Shown one piece after another: positions 1 through 11,523 of a stretch of DNA of 64,000 nt. Position numbers and translations under genes: made by a program. The notes beneath the pieces are model-generated. The model saw only the letters and a list, made by a program, of their open reading frames with translations. It searched no databases and was not told where the DNA came from. The DNA is from Dioscorea cayenensis subsp. rotundata (Eukaryota; Streptophyta; Magnoliopsida; Dioscoreales; Dioscoreaceae): the NCBI RefSeq assembly GCF_009730915.1, contig NC_052489.1:5111622-5175621 (forward strand), written 5' to 3'. The first letter of the stretch is position 1, and each line of letters starts with the position of its first letter.

Positions 1-759
1 NNNNNNNNNNNNNNNNNNNNNNNNNNNNNNNNNNNNNNNNNNNNNNNNNNNNNNNNNNNNNNNNNNNNNNNNNNNNNNNNNNNNNNNNNNNNNNNNNNNN
101 NNNNNNNNNNNNNNNNNNNNNNNNNNNNNNNNNNNNNNNNNNNNNNNNNNNNNNNNNNNNNNNNNNNNNNNNNNNNNNNNNNNNNNNNNNNNNNNNNNNN
201 NNNNNNNNNNNNNNNNNNNNNNNNNNNNNNNNNNNNNNNNNNNNNNNNNNNNNNNNNNNNNNNNNNNNNNNNNNNNNNNNNNNNNNNNNNNNNNNNNNNN
301 NNNNNNNNNNNNNNNNNNNNNNNNNNNNNNNNNNNNNNNNNNNNNNNNNNNNNNNNNNNNNNNNNNNNNNNNNNNNNNNNNNNNNNNNNNNNNNNNNNNN
401 NNNNNNNNNNNNNNNNNNNNNNNNNNNNNNNNNNNNNNNNNNNNNNNNNNNNNNNNNNNNNNNNNNNNNNNNNNNNNNNNNNNNNNNNNNNNNNNNNNNN
501 NNNNNNNNNNNNNNNNNNNNNNNNNNNNNNNNNNNNNNNNNNNNNNNNNNNNNNNNNNNNNNNNNNNNNNNNNNNNNNNNNNNNNNNNNNNNNNNNNNNN
601 NNNNNNNNNNNNNNNNNNNNNNNNNNNNNNNNNNNNNNNNNNNNNNNNNNNNNNNNNNNNNNNNNNNNNNNNNNNNNNNNNNNNNNNNNNNNNNNNNNNN
701 NNNNNNNNNNNNNNNNNNNNNNNNNNNNNNNNNNNNNNNNNNNNNNNNNNNNNNNNNNN
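1..759. other. Assembly gap (N run)
   Basis: All bases are N. Any promoter or upstream exon of the thioredoxin-like gene that starts at 977 would lie here or just after it. Confidence 0.99.
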
Positions 760-945
760 ACAAGCATCTTCGTTTTCATAGGCCATGTCCACGCTTTAAT
801 GTATCCTTTGGTTTTGTAGTGCTTATCACGACTACCTTTGAGCCATCACTTTATCTCTGCCAGATGCCATTACCGGCAAAGCCCACCTCTCGCCTGCTCT
901 CTATATGTCTCTCATTATGTATATGTATGTATGCATTAAGTGATT

Positions 946-972
946 GGAGAGAGAGAGAGAGAGAGAGAGAGA
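946..972. repeat. (GA)n microsatellite in the 5' leader
   Basis: An uninterrupted GA dinucleotide run lies immediately upstream of the ATG at 977. Such runs are common in plant 5' UTRs. It reads as ERERER in one frame, which makes a false upstream extension of the thioredoxin-like ORF. Confidence 0.9.
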
Positions 973-976
973 AGGG

Positions 977-3900
977 ATGGAAGCAGAAGAAGAAGGTGGG
1001 GTGAGTTCAAAGGTGTTGAAGGTGGATTCAGAGGAAGCATGGGATTCCTTCATCACCAAGCAACATACCCAAGGAATTCCAGTGAGCTTCTTTTTACTAC
1101 TTCTTCTTCTTTTGTTTTGTTATATTAAGTATTTTTATAAATTATAAAAATAAAAATAGCTGATTAGTTGGGGCGTTCAGTTCTGGCGGAAACGCGGGAT
1201 CTAACCCTCACGTCATACGCAGTCAGAGTGAGGCGTAGATTGGGCTGTTGGACTCCACACGTATCATGCCTCTGAGTTCTAGTGTTTGTTATCTTTTTAT
1301 TAATTAGAAAAACTTAATAATCAGCCTGTTACTAAAGGATTTTGGCCCAGTGGTACATAATCCCCTTCGCTGATGATGAGTTTTTGCTCCTCCAGTATCA
1401 CTGGAGGTGAGGGTAGTGCCATGATTGAGTACTTAAATAATAATAATAATAATAATAGTAATAATTAGCTAGTCACTAACATAAATTTCTCAATAATGAC
1501 ATTTTATTATTATTTGTTTAAATATGAAACTTATTCTCTGTAACTGATCTGAAATTTACATGCATTCCCATAATTTAGAACAACCAATAGTGCCGCTTGA
1601 TAAAACTAGATTAACTTGGTTTGATTTCAAACCATTTTTATCAAATTATTTATTTAATATAATAGAAAAAGCAGTATTTAGTTAATTAATACATTAAATA
1701 CCTGAATATATGTGACTTGAGAATTTATGTAGAAATTGATTAATATGTAATGTTTAATTTTTATATTTTATTATGTTATAGTTTATTAATTTTGAAATAT
1801 ATGATATGAACGGTTATCCTTTTCTTGATTTTTCCCCTAATTACTCCTTTGAGTAACTCATTCAAGGAAATGACTATACCAATCATATCCATGTGATTAT
1901 TGATTTATGATGTGATTTTAGTGTAAGAGAATCATGGCTTATTAATTGCATGATATTTATGGTTTTTTGTCTTGTCTTTAATGAGTAAGAAAACATTTAA
2001 TGAAGAAGATTTTTTTTTTATTAAATGTGATTTGAGAAAATTAGTTTCAATTTTCAAGTGGTCTGATATTAATGCTATTAATTAATTAATTATATGTGGT
2101 GAGGTATTTGTCCACTTCACAGCTGCATGGTGTGTTCCATCCATTGCCATGAATGCCTTCTTTGAAGAATTGGCTATCAAGTACCAAAACATCATCATGT
2201 TTCTCTTGGTAGATGTTGAGTGATGTTAAAGGTACCTCTATCCCTTATATCTCTTTTTGTTTAAATTTTTTTTAACACTTTATCTTCTTTTTATTATTTA
2301 TTAATTTATTTGGAATCTTATAGTATATATGAAGTAGTGAAGTTGCAATCCTTCATATCATTTGTTCTTTGGTAGATACATATATTACATGTATGTGTTT
2401 GCTTCTCTTGTTAGAATTGGTGGGAAATTTTTATAATCAATGCTTATATTGAGTGGGAATATAATTGACTTAAATCTTAATTATTATAAGTTTTTGATTC
2501 GTTGATATTAAAGGTAGATTTAATTATTCTGATTAGTAATGAGAATAATTATACCTATTCCATTAGTATTCCAATTGTTGAGAGTGTTTAGTCCATAATT
2601 TACAAGATGTCTTCAATAATTAGATTTTTCGGAAGTTAATTTTCAAGAATTTTAGTTCTTAAGAATATTAAAAACATCTTTTGTGAGATAGTTTAGTTCA
2701 AAAATTGATATGCATTTTACTTTTGATATGTTTGGAATATACAAAATTCACTTTGGATGAAAATATAATCAATTAATAACAATAAATTGTGAAAATCTAT
2801 AATTTTATATTAATAATATATAATACTTCCTATGATAGATTTAGTACTAATTAAGGAGAATGAAAAAAGGTTATTTATAATTAACTACTGAAAGGAAAAT
2901 GAAAAACTTAGGAAGTGTTGAGATGTATCAAAGATGATGATAATAAAGTGCTTGTTAAGTTTGATGAGATTAAGCAGTGAGGGAGAAAATATTTTTGTAG
3001 TTGTTCAATGAGAATCATGAGTGTAAGATGGTGTTAGGAAGTCAATAACACTAAGAATAGGAATAGAATCAAGTATTTAAAGGAATATTGGAAAAAAAAA
3101 AAATTAAAGATGCACTTAGACAAAATGAAAGCAAAGAAAGGTGCAAGTCATGATGGCATCTTAATAAAGCTTTGGAAGTCTTTCGGAGATGAAGGGATAT
3201 CCTGGTTGACTAAACTATTTAATAGGATATTATAATCTGGGAAATACTGAATGTAAAAAAATTTATATATATTTTAGTTCTAATTTATGAGTTTAAAGGT
3301 GACATTGAATGTAATATATATATATATGTTCTAATTTATGGGTGTAAAGGTGACATTCAATGTTTCAGTGCGAGAGAATTATTTAAATTGTCTGGACATA
3401 TTCTGAGATGACTAGTGAATGCCCTCATGAAAATGATGGAACTGCTTCATGTAAAGAGTTGTAATTTGTAAAAAAAGTAGAAGTAAATCTAAAAGATGTT
3501 TAATAGAAACTTTACTTAATAAGATATTTGCTGTTAGTTTATCTAGTTATTTGGTTTTTGATAAAATAACAAGGAAAGGAAAAGATTTATGTAGCTAACC
3601 TTGCATAATTGGGACTAATGGTTATTGTTGTTGATGATGATGATTATATTAAGCTAATCTTTATATTACATTCTTGTTTTATATGATTAGACTTAGATCT
3701 TTTCATTTTGCTTTTATATTTACATCAACTCTCTGTTTCCTGTATGAAATATTTATTTTTTAATATCTTTAATACAATTGTGTTTATTTGTTTATTTATT
3801 TATATTAATATATATATATATATATAGAAAGTTGCTAAGAAGATGGAGGTGAAGGCCATGCCCACATTTGTGTTGATAAAAGATGGGAAAGAAGTTGATA

Positions 3901-3983
3901 GGATGGTTGGAGCCAACCCTGAAGAGATTAACAAGAGGATTCATGCCTTTCTTCAACCCCTTAATCAACTCAATTCTGAATAA
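977..3983 (+). CDS. CXXS1: Thioredoxin-like protein CXXS1-type, three exons, frame broken in exon 2
   Basis: Exons read as 977-1081, 2104-2231 and 3828/3832-3983, giving about 125 residues, normal for a single-domain thioredoxin. Exon 1 is acidic at its N-terminus and ends at GIP; exon 2 carries the active site WCVPS (2128-2142), in which the second cysteine is serine; exon 3 carries the cis-proline motif KAMPTF and the C-terminal helix. The monothiol CxxS site, the FFEELA helix and the MVGANP segment place it with plant CXXS1 proteins, which show disulfide-isomerase rather than reductase behaviour in the literature. Oddity: one extra G near 2218-2220 turns the conserved VDVD strand into a TGA at 2221-2223. 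A donor at 2209 (TTG|GTAGAT) joined to the acceptor at 3827 would keep the frame but remove that strand. So this is either a pseudogene, a sequencing error, or a splice variant. A (GA)n tract sits in the 5' leader. Confidence 0.8.
1335..1466 (+). mobile_element. Possible SINE in intron 1 of the CXXS-type gene
   Basis: A stretch less AT-rich than the intron around it holds TGGCCCAGTGG at 1343-1353, which matches the RNA polymerase III A-box consensus of tRNA-derived SINEs. It ends in a (TAA)n tail at 1433-1466. A short hairpin (CCTCCAG/CTGGAGG) lies between. I could not find a convincing B box, so the call is tentative. Confidence 0.3.
2905..3660 (+). pseudogene. Decayed LINE reverse-transcriptase fragment in intron 2
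   Basis: Broken reading frames in the intron match a plant LINE RT. At 2920-3020 there is a CIKDDDNKVLV-like segment, and at 3120-3230 a KAKKGASHDGI...LWKSFGDEGISWLTKLFN segment, the RT region with the GPDGIP-type motif altered to SHDGI. After an internal deletion, 3380-3640 resembles the C-terminal end typical of these elements, including a GHILR-like stretch and a final part ending in a poly-(GTT/GAT) tract. It carries many stops and frameshifts. Insertion in the sense orientation explains the large size of intron 2. Confidence 0.7.
3250..3365 (+). repeat. Two-copy tandem repeat inside the LINE remnant
   Basis: Two near-identical ~35-bp stretches (TTCTAATTTATG...GGTGACATT) at about 3276-3312 and 3329-3364 are separated by a (TA)n tract. 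They mark the place where the two halves of the LINE fragment are joined. Confidence 0.6.
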
Positions 3984-5795
3984 AAACTTTATTATTATTA
4001 TTATTATTATTACATGAACTCTTTTTGTCCAGGAAAAACTTTATATGGTAATTATATAGTGTTAATAGTGTTTGTTTTTTTTTAAATGTATATATATGAC
4101 TACCAATATATAAGCAATTTGAGCTATGTTTTAAATTTCAAGCTCATGAAATCGGTTCGAGTTTGGTTTTTAAGTGTAAAACTAAATTTGAGCTGAGCTT
4201 GATTCGATAGCTTGAAATATATAAATATAATATATTTATAATGTATAATATTATCCTATAATATATCATTATAACAAAAATATCATATAATGTGTTTTTT
4301 TTAAGTACTCCTAAATATATATATTTGATTTTAATTTTAAGCTAAATCAAGTTAAGCTAAACATTATATAAAAATTCATATTGAGATTCAAAATCCTAAA
4401 GTTCTGCAATAAGGCATTTTTTTAGATCTAACATAAAAACTAAAATAATCCCAAAATTATTGATTGTGTTGGAACACAAATCCAAACAAACCCATCATTA
4501 TTTCTACTTTTCACATGCACTTTTGCATTCCTTTCCTTATAAAATAAGTTGATGGTACAATAAAAAATTTTATTTTATCCATTAATTTATTTAATTATTA
4601 ATTTATTTATTTTGACAATATCTTAAATCCACCTCCCGCCAGTCATATTTTTTAAAAAAAAGAAGAATTCGTCATGTTTAAAAAGATGTTGAACCCTCAA
4701 TCTTCCGCATGAAAATTAATAATATTATCAACTTGGTATACTTGATTATTCCTTCATTAATCATCTCTTAAGTGTTTATTTATAAAAATTATATTTTAAT
4801 ACATTAAGAAATATCCCAATATATAATTAGACAAGTGTCATGAGATGAAATATCCATCACTAGATATAGATGATTGATATGGAAAAAAAAAAACAAGTCA
4901 CACTAGATATAGATCAACATCCCATAATATGAAATAAATTCAAGATAAAAAATTCACACAGCAACTCAAATTTGGGGAAGAAAATCGTAATTCTAATTCT
5001 CTCTTTATGATATGATTTAACTAAAACACAAAGAGTCCCTTAAGCACAAACACTCAAACTTCGCCGCTCTTTATTTTCAGTTTTTATTAATACAAAGGTT
5101 CCATAAAAAAAGAGATAAAAAATATAGAATTCAAAAAACGATGTGACTAATTTCTATATGTTGACATCATTCTCTCATATATCTCGTTCATATGAATGTC
5201 TTGATCCAAAAAAAAAAAAATCTTTCCTATATATATATATATATATCAATACATTATTAAAAATCTATTTTCTCTTCAGAGAAAGAAAATTCTATAATTC
5301 AATACTTATTCATGAATTACTGATGATGCATTTTGGTTGAGGCTTTAAGCAAGCCAAAAGCAATAAACAAAAATTAATGCTTTTCCTACAAATGTCCATC
5401 ATGGTTGGCAGTTGATAGGGACTAAATATTGTCAACTTAGTTGCATGTTTGCTTGGCTTGTTGGGTAGGCGTAAAAATAACAAAATAAATAATTGTTGCA
5501 TCTATATATCAGAAAAAAAAATAATGTCATTTTATTTCTTGGATAAAATTATTTTAATTTTGCTATTTGTTGGGATAAATTTTTTCCAATCATGAGACTT
5601 ACCAATTTTTTTCCTTATATTATCATTTCTTTTATATATATAAAATAGTATTGGAAATAACAGTCTAAATGTTTCGGTTTAAAAATTTTCTTCTTATTAT
5701 TATTACTATTTTACAAAACGAACAAATCAAATACCAAGGACATACACATGCTGTTTAAATATGCCACACATCTACATCCTGTGAGTTTGTGACAA
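3984..5795. other. AT-rich intergenic stretch
   Basis: No credible coding region on either strand. It has several (TA)n runs and (TTA)n at 3990-4010. At 4120-4400 there is a degenerate pattern of GAGCT/AAGCTC words that faintly resembles the hAT MITE at 36.2 kb, too decayed to call. Confidence 0.6.
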
Positions 5796-5809
5796 AGATT
5801 CAATCCCAA

Positions 5810-6695
5810 AACCTCGATATATTTCGAAATGATTCATTTATTGTCACTTATATTGATGATATTTTAGTATTTAGTAATAATATAAAGGAGCAAATCAGCC
5901 ATTTAAAAGTTTTTTTTTCATAAATGTAAAAAACATGGTCTAGTATTATCTGAAAAAAAGATGAAAATTGGGTGCAGAAAAATAGAATTTTTAGGAGTAA
6001 TTATTGGAAAAAGAGAAATAGAATTACAATAACATATAGCAAACAGTATTTTAGAAATGCCTGATAAATTAGAAGGATTAAAACAAATTCAATCATTTTT
6101 AGGAAAATTAAACTATGCAAGAAATTTCATACCAAATTTAAGTAAATTGACTAGACCACTATATAATAAAACAAACCAAAATGGTGAAAGAAAATTCAAT
6201 AATGAAGACATTAAACTAGTTCAAAAAATTAAACAAATTATAAGCAACATAAAACCTTTAGAATTACCACCAACAAATTCATATTTAATAATTGAGACAT
6301 ATGGTCATATAGGTGGTTGGGGAGTTATTTTAAAGTTCAGACCTAAAAAGGAATCAACAAAAAATGAAGAGAAGATAAGTAGATATGATAGTGGAACCTA
6401 TAATACTAAAGTAACAAATACAGATGAAGAAATTCTAGCATGTATTAAAGCGATGGAAAAATTCAAATTATTCGTCATAGAAAGTAAATAATTTTTATTA
6501 AGAAATGACTGCCAAGCTATAGTATCTTTTTATCATTAAAAGTCAGAAAATAAATTATCTACAAACAGATGGGTAACATTCATAGATTATATAGTTGGAA
6601 ATGGATTTCATGTTATTATTGAACATATTAAAGGGAAAGATAATATTATAGCAGATCAATTGAGTAGGATTACACAAGAAAATAAATTTAATTGA
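5810..6695 (+). pseudogene. Endogenous pararetrovirus (Caulimoviridae) polyprotein remnant: RT and RNase H
   Basis: The fragment begins inside the reverse transcriptase; the YIDD catalytic motif is at 5849-5860. A frameshift falls in the poly-T run near 5910-5918. The next frame carries the RT thumb and connection and then RNase H, in an arrangement typical of plant pararetroviruses rather than Ty3/gypsy. Stops interrupt the frame at 6030-6032, 6489-6491 and about 6537, and the frame ends at 6693-6695. The RNase H motif that normally reads TDG is TYG here, so a catalytic aspartate is missing; the RNDCQA and ADQLSR motifs survive. Movement protein, coat and protease regions are absent. This is an old, inactive copy. 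Confidence 0.85.
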
Positions 6696-6845
6696 ACACA
6701 AAAGACTTATCTATCCGCATAGTAAGACTGTGGCTGTAAAAACCGGCAGGTCCATTCGCGTTCTTACTATGGTGGGAGTCTGGATTACCATTCCCTAAAA
6801 TAAAAATATAAAAGTTTCAAAATCTAACAAGATTCTGTTTTGCAG

Positions 6846-7872
6846 ATGTCTAAAATCCCTCTAGCTCAAGAAAACTCTTTTCCCATCTCTCAATTCCCAA
6901 CTATCCCACAGAAACATAATTTTAAATTCCGTACTACCAATATCCTAGACCATCAACAACAAACTCTTCTTGACAACCTTTGGGCCAACAGAAATAATTC
7001 CCAATTCCTTCAAGCAATGAAAACACTTAGCCAATACTTCATTGACCAAAATGCAAAACCAAACAATATTATTTCATATAACTCTATATCACATCAACCA
7101 CAAACAAAAGTTTACTCTCCACCAACTGTTGAACATTTTATTGCCCAAGCAATCAAATTACTGGAAACAGAAATTGAAGTCAAGAAAAAAGAAATAGAAG
7201 AACTCAACAAAGAACTTAAAAAAATAACAGAGGATTATAAAGAAATGTCCCAGCATGTGATCCAGAATCAAAATCAAAAAGAAGAAACTCTTGAAAGGTT
7301 TCCTCCAACTATCCAAGATGTACAACAAATCATTCTACAAAAAGTCCCTAAAATAGCATATGAAGATTTTGTCCAGACTCAAATGCTTCTCCGAGAAATG
7401 GCTAAAGATAACATACATCCTCATAGTATGACACTCTCTGTTGATCTATATCAAAACACAGCACACCGTCATCAAGAATGCCAATGTGAAAAAGGCTTCT
7501 TCATCGTTAAAGCATCTTTTGAACTATCATCCTGGATTGATCAAGATATAAAAGGAATACAACTCTATGTTGAAAAATTACTGCAATATGGTATGATGAG
7601 CATTCACCTTCATCTCCATCAGGCAATTTTATTATTATCCCTTAGCAATGGAGGATTCTACCATGAAAGTCTATGCAAGAAAAGAGGTACTGCTCATAGA
7701 CATCCCATTTGCAAATCTCAAATACAATAATCCACCAGCAGTACAGCATTTTAAAAACATAAATGGCACAATCTCACTCCAACACTTGGGAGACTATTCT
7801 TCAAGTTACCTCCCCATAATTGAAGATGAAGACCTTCCTTTTAGGCATTCCTCAAGGTCAATTCCCCAATGA
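6846..7872 (+). pseudogene. Pararetrovirus second ORF, coiled-coil protein, frameshifted
   Basis: An ATG at 6846 follows TTTTGCAG, which resembles a splice acceptor. The frame runs to 7730, and a second frame (7648-7872) continues the same protein after a frameshift at about 7590-7648. Residues ~95-145 form a charged, heptad-rich coiled coil (LLETEIEVKKKEIEELNKEL). No enzyme motif is present. The order polyprotein RT-RNase H, then a short gap, then an ORF of unknown function matches the florendovirus-type layout of endogenous caulimovirids; that genus assignment is an inference. The intact protein would be about 340 residues. Confidence 0.65.
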
Positions 7873-8015
7873 CTTCCATCAAACGGAGGATATCACCATT
7901 GCTCATCTTTTGGTGGACCGAAGTAGTATTGTTTATTTTTAATATGTAAAGGAGTCTGTTTTTTTTAGTGTGTAAAATAGGTTTGCAACTGTAGCAACAG
8001 TAGTTTTACTGTTGA

Positions 8016-8138
8016 AGTTTGGTAAGTGTCATGTTTGTAATAGTAAAGTTGGGTAAGTGTCATGTTAGTAATATGAAAGTTTGGTAAGTGTCATATTTGT
8101 AATAGTGAGCTTTGGTAAGTGTCTTGTTAGAAATAGCA
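8016..8138 (+). repeat. Four ~31-bp direct repeats upstream of a viral TATA box
   Basis: Units starting near 8016, 8046, 8077 and 8108 share the core TTGGTAAGTGTC followed by an ATGTTNGTAATA-like part, at 30-31 bp spacing. They lie between the end of the second viral ORF and the TATA motif at 8165, the usual place of enhancer repeats in a caulimovirid intergenic region. Confidence 0.8.
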
Positions 8139-8164
8139 TGGCTTAAGAGTTAAGTCTTGGACCC

Positions 8165-8172
8165 TATATAAG
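8165..8172 (+). promoter_or_regulatory. TATA box of the pararetrovirus intergenic promoter
   Basis: CTATATAAGG at 8164-8173 follows the repeat cluster. Its position downstream of the last viral ORF fits the full-length-transcript promoter of a plant pararetrovirus. It probably marks the right part of the integrated fragment, which fades out by about 8220. Confidence 0.55.
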
Positions 8173-8224
8173 GCCCCTTGGTGTTTGTAGTAAGGGACTG
8201 ATGTCAATAGGCTAAGTTATAGTT

Positions 8225-10220
8225 AGTCATTTAAAAAAAATAAATAAAATTATTAATTTTTTTAATGCTTAAAATAGGATTTGAAAGGCATTAAAAAAGT
8301 AAAAAAGGAAAAGGAAAAGCATGAGGAAGACAATGATAGGATGTTGGACACTTCACTTTACACAGAATCCATAATAGAAGTAGATAGAATATTATTTTAT
8401 GTACTTTTTACTTATATATTTACAAAATTTTAGTGTCCCCTCTTGTTTGTGATTTAGCAGGGAAGAAGGGTGATGTACAATTATTATTGCATGGACCAAC
8501 TCCAAATTTACAACTAATTTATAATATATATATATATGTTTATTTTGGGTAAGTTTTGGAATAATATTAACTTGTATAAATATAAAACATGAAGAAGCAT
8601 CATTGAAATGCATTATTTTTATGATCTTTAAAAATGGAGTTCAGAAAATTATGGACTTTTTTTTTAAAAGTAATGCTTAGATATTGGATTTGAAAGCTAA
8701 TGAAGTACTCAGAAAAACATATACTATTATATATATATATTGTTATTTAAATGATTATTTAAAATAAGTTATATGTATAAATAACTGTAATTTAATAAAA
8801 TAATATATAGTTTAGTTATTCTTATTGTTCGTGTAATTTAGGGTTGTTTAAATATATGTAAAAATATTTTATAGTTAAAATTGATATCTTATAGCTTATT
8901 ATGTAACCAAAAAGAATGTGAAGTTTATGAGTATATATACTCAAATATGCATTTTTATTGATCATTTTAAATTTTTAAAAAAATATTAAATCATCAAATA
9001 ATTAATTGATGACATATTCGTAAATATGCCGAGTTAAGCAGTAAAATTGGATTAAAAAAATTTACATATGCATGTATATCTTGTGAACCGTTTCTTAATA
9101 TATGAACTTTATTTAATTAAATAATTATGGGGTGTTTTTTTTAATTTATATAAAAAAAAATAATTTGTTATTTATTTATTTATTTATTGTTAATATTATT
9201 GTTGTTGTTACGTAAACTAATCTTAAACTAAAAAAAGGCAATATATAACATATACATATTTAAAAAACATGGATAAATCATATATAAATTAAATATGTAG
9301 AAAAGAAAACAAATAAATAGGTCATGAAGAACCCATATTTACTTCATTCAAATTATTTTAAAAATCTAAAGAAATTGATGGACAACATTAAACTTCTTTT
9401 TTAATATTATATATACATATATATATATATATACATATATATAATCAAGTCTAATTATTTATTTGAATTTCACAAATTACTATTGATAATAAAATGCATT
9501 AATTAATATATATTAATAATTGTTACTAACCTTGTAATAGGATATTAGTATTTCATTCTTCTTTCCAAAGTAATAATAAGTGAAGGAGAATTAAAGATTC
9601 ATGATCTTTCCATATTTATCAAAATAATAATTAACTATTTGAATAAAATAAAATAAAAACGCTGATAAAACTTTTCTTATATTTGTGAAATTTATTTTTA
9701 AATTTTTTGAAGAAATATATAAATCTTTTATAATAAAATCAAATATTAAATAATCAATATAATCCAAACTCAATCACACATAACCAAGCACTCCCTACAT
9801 CCCATTATAAATATTCATTTTAAGAAACTTTTCATATCCCAAATTATCTACCCATATTTATACTTTAAATATTAACTATAAAATTTAATCTTATTAATCT
9901 ATGATAAGATGGGTTTACCTTATTTTTTAAAATAAGAATAAAACTAAAATTTAAAAAAAATCAATTATGATCGTTAATAATAATAATAATAAACCAAAAA
10001 CAATCACGTACAATAAAAACACAATAATATAAAAAATAGAAAGGATTCTAAGACAATGTAGGTAAAACCAACCTTTTTTTCTAAAAAAAAAAATACCCAT
10101 TCCATACAAATATATATAATAATAAGTTAATAAATAAATAAATAAATAATTTATTATTTACTACATTATTATAATTTAATAGTTCCCACGTGAATTCCAC
10201 CCACTCAAGCCCACCGGACC
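8225..10220. other. AT-rich intergenic stretch
   Basis: Very AT-rich, with (TA)n runs at about 8523, 8733 and 9413-9442. I see no coding pattern and no clear transposon ends. Confidence 0.6.
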
Positions 10221-10241
10221 AAATATATAACCAAACAAAAC

Positions 10242-10283
10242 CACTCTCTTTCTCTCTCTCTCTCTCTTCTTCTTCTTCTTCTT
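10242..10283. repeat. (CT)n/(CTT)n tract in the 5' leader
   Basis: A pyrimidine run of CT and then CTT units lies 24 bases before the ATG at 10307. A TATA-like ATATATAA at about 10222-10230 precedes it, so the run is probably in the 5' UTR or core promoter of the small membrane protein gene. Confidence 0.8.
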
Positions 10284-10306
10284 GAATCCATAGAACAAAC
10301 AAAGAG

Positions 10307-10591
10307 ATGATGTGCTATATAGGCAAGGCCACCAAGATCTTCTTCTTCATCGTCGCCATCCTCGCCGTCTCCGGCCTCATCCTCGGCTTCGGTGTCCTCC
10401 GTCGTGGCGCTTCCAACAAGACTCATGGCTGTAACGATCCTCAATGCCGCCCCACCGCCGTTCCTTTCGAACCTCCACCCTCATCCTCCTCCTCTTCCAC
10501 CTTCTCTCCCTTAATCGCTTCTCCGCCGACTTTCTTCAGCCCTCCAAACCCTATTCCTTTTCCAGTTAGTCCCCCTGTTCCTTATCCTTAG
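10307..10591 (+). CDS. Small single-pass membrane protein with proline/serine-rich tail
   Basis: A one-exon frame of 94 codons with start ATGATGTGC; the first ATG is taken. Residues ~11-29 are a hydrophobic segment (KIFFFIVAILAVSGLILGF) that can act as a signal anchor. It is followed by RR, then two cysteines (C42, C47), and then a tail rich in Pro and Ser from about residue 52 to the end (SSSSSS, SPP and PPN motifs). The GC-rich third positions inside very AT-rich surroundings, the TATA-like element and the CT-rich leader support a real gene. Small plant proteins with this MMCYIGKATK-like start and Pro-rich tail are uncharacterised. The orientation and any cell-wall link are inference. Confidence 0.75.
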   Translation: MMCYIGKATKIFFFIVAILAVSGLILGFGVLRRGASNKTHGCNDPQCRPTAVPFEPPPSSSSSSTFSPLIASPPTFFSPPNPIPFPVSPPVPYP

Positions 10592-10690
10592 TGCTTGCTT
10601 TTCTCCTCCTAATTGTTATTCACTTTTACAATTCTAGAAATTTCTCTTTTTTTTTTTGTTTCAATTTAGGGTTTTCAATGTTCATGCTAA

Positions 10691-10723
<33 letters not shown>

Positions 10724-11523
10724 AGATTTATTTCTTTTTTAATTTTTAGATTGATGCTGTGAAATGTGTGACCAAGTGTTGGGAATTGATTTTTTTTTTT
10801 ATTATTATTCTTTTCAGCTTGTTCTCACTAAAGTTCTCGTTTTTAGTGAAACATATATATTTTATTTATTAATCCTTAGAAATTGAGGGAGGAAAAAAAT
10901 TATTTATTTCTTTTTATTTGTTTATTTATATATTTATTTTGTTCAATTCTGGGATGGACATTCATGGTGTGTTGCTGGTTACATGTTTAGTTGAATTTGA
11001 CTAGTGTCATTTTCAACAATAAAAAATTCTTTTCTTGAGATTTTCTTTTTCCTTTTTTAAGAAAAAAAAAAAATCAAATCAAACCCACTAACTAATGAAG
11101 CTATGATCATAATGGCAAAATAATAAGTAAACAAGCATTGTTCCTTAATAATAATAATAATACAAGATTGCATCAGAGAATGAATTAAACTGTCATGTGC
11201 CTTACTTTGTATTGAAAAATTTATGATAATCACTCATATGAATTGAACTATCATGTGCCTTACACTGTATTTAGTCACTGACTGCAATAACGTCTATAAA
11301 ATGTATTGTTATGCTGTACAATTTCTAATCATAAGGTCATGGCAATTAACTCGTCATCCTCACATTTCCTGATTTTTATGTCCATAATTTTCGCCGATGA
11401 ATGTAAAAAAACATCACAGCAATGTCGTCTTAGACCCTGTAATTTCAACACAACAAGAATTTAATATAAACAAGAATCTACAAGCAATGAACTTACTTAA
11501 TAACAACTGGCATGTGAGTTTTT
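10592..11523. other. 3' flank and intergenic stretch
   Basis: Holds the 3' UTR of the small membrane protein gene, a (GTT)n run at 10691-10722 and poly-T/poly-A tracts. At about 11184-11212 and 11237-11270 the words GAATTAAACTGTCATGTGCCTTA and a close copy form a short direct repeat. The 3' UTR of the minus-strand glycosyltransferase gene probably reaches into the right part. Confidence 0.6.

Noticed and set aside
944..1147. ORF starting in the GA repeat
   Set aside because: The frame before 977 is a microsatellite and the part after 1081 is intron; the real start is taken as 977.
10081..10444. Minus-strand frames opposite the small membrane protein gene
   Set aside because: Glu/Arg-rich translations come from the CT-rich leader and the reverse of the real coding frame.
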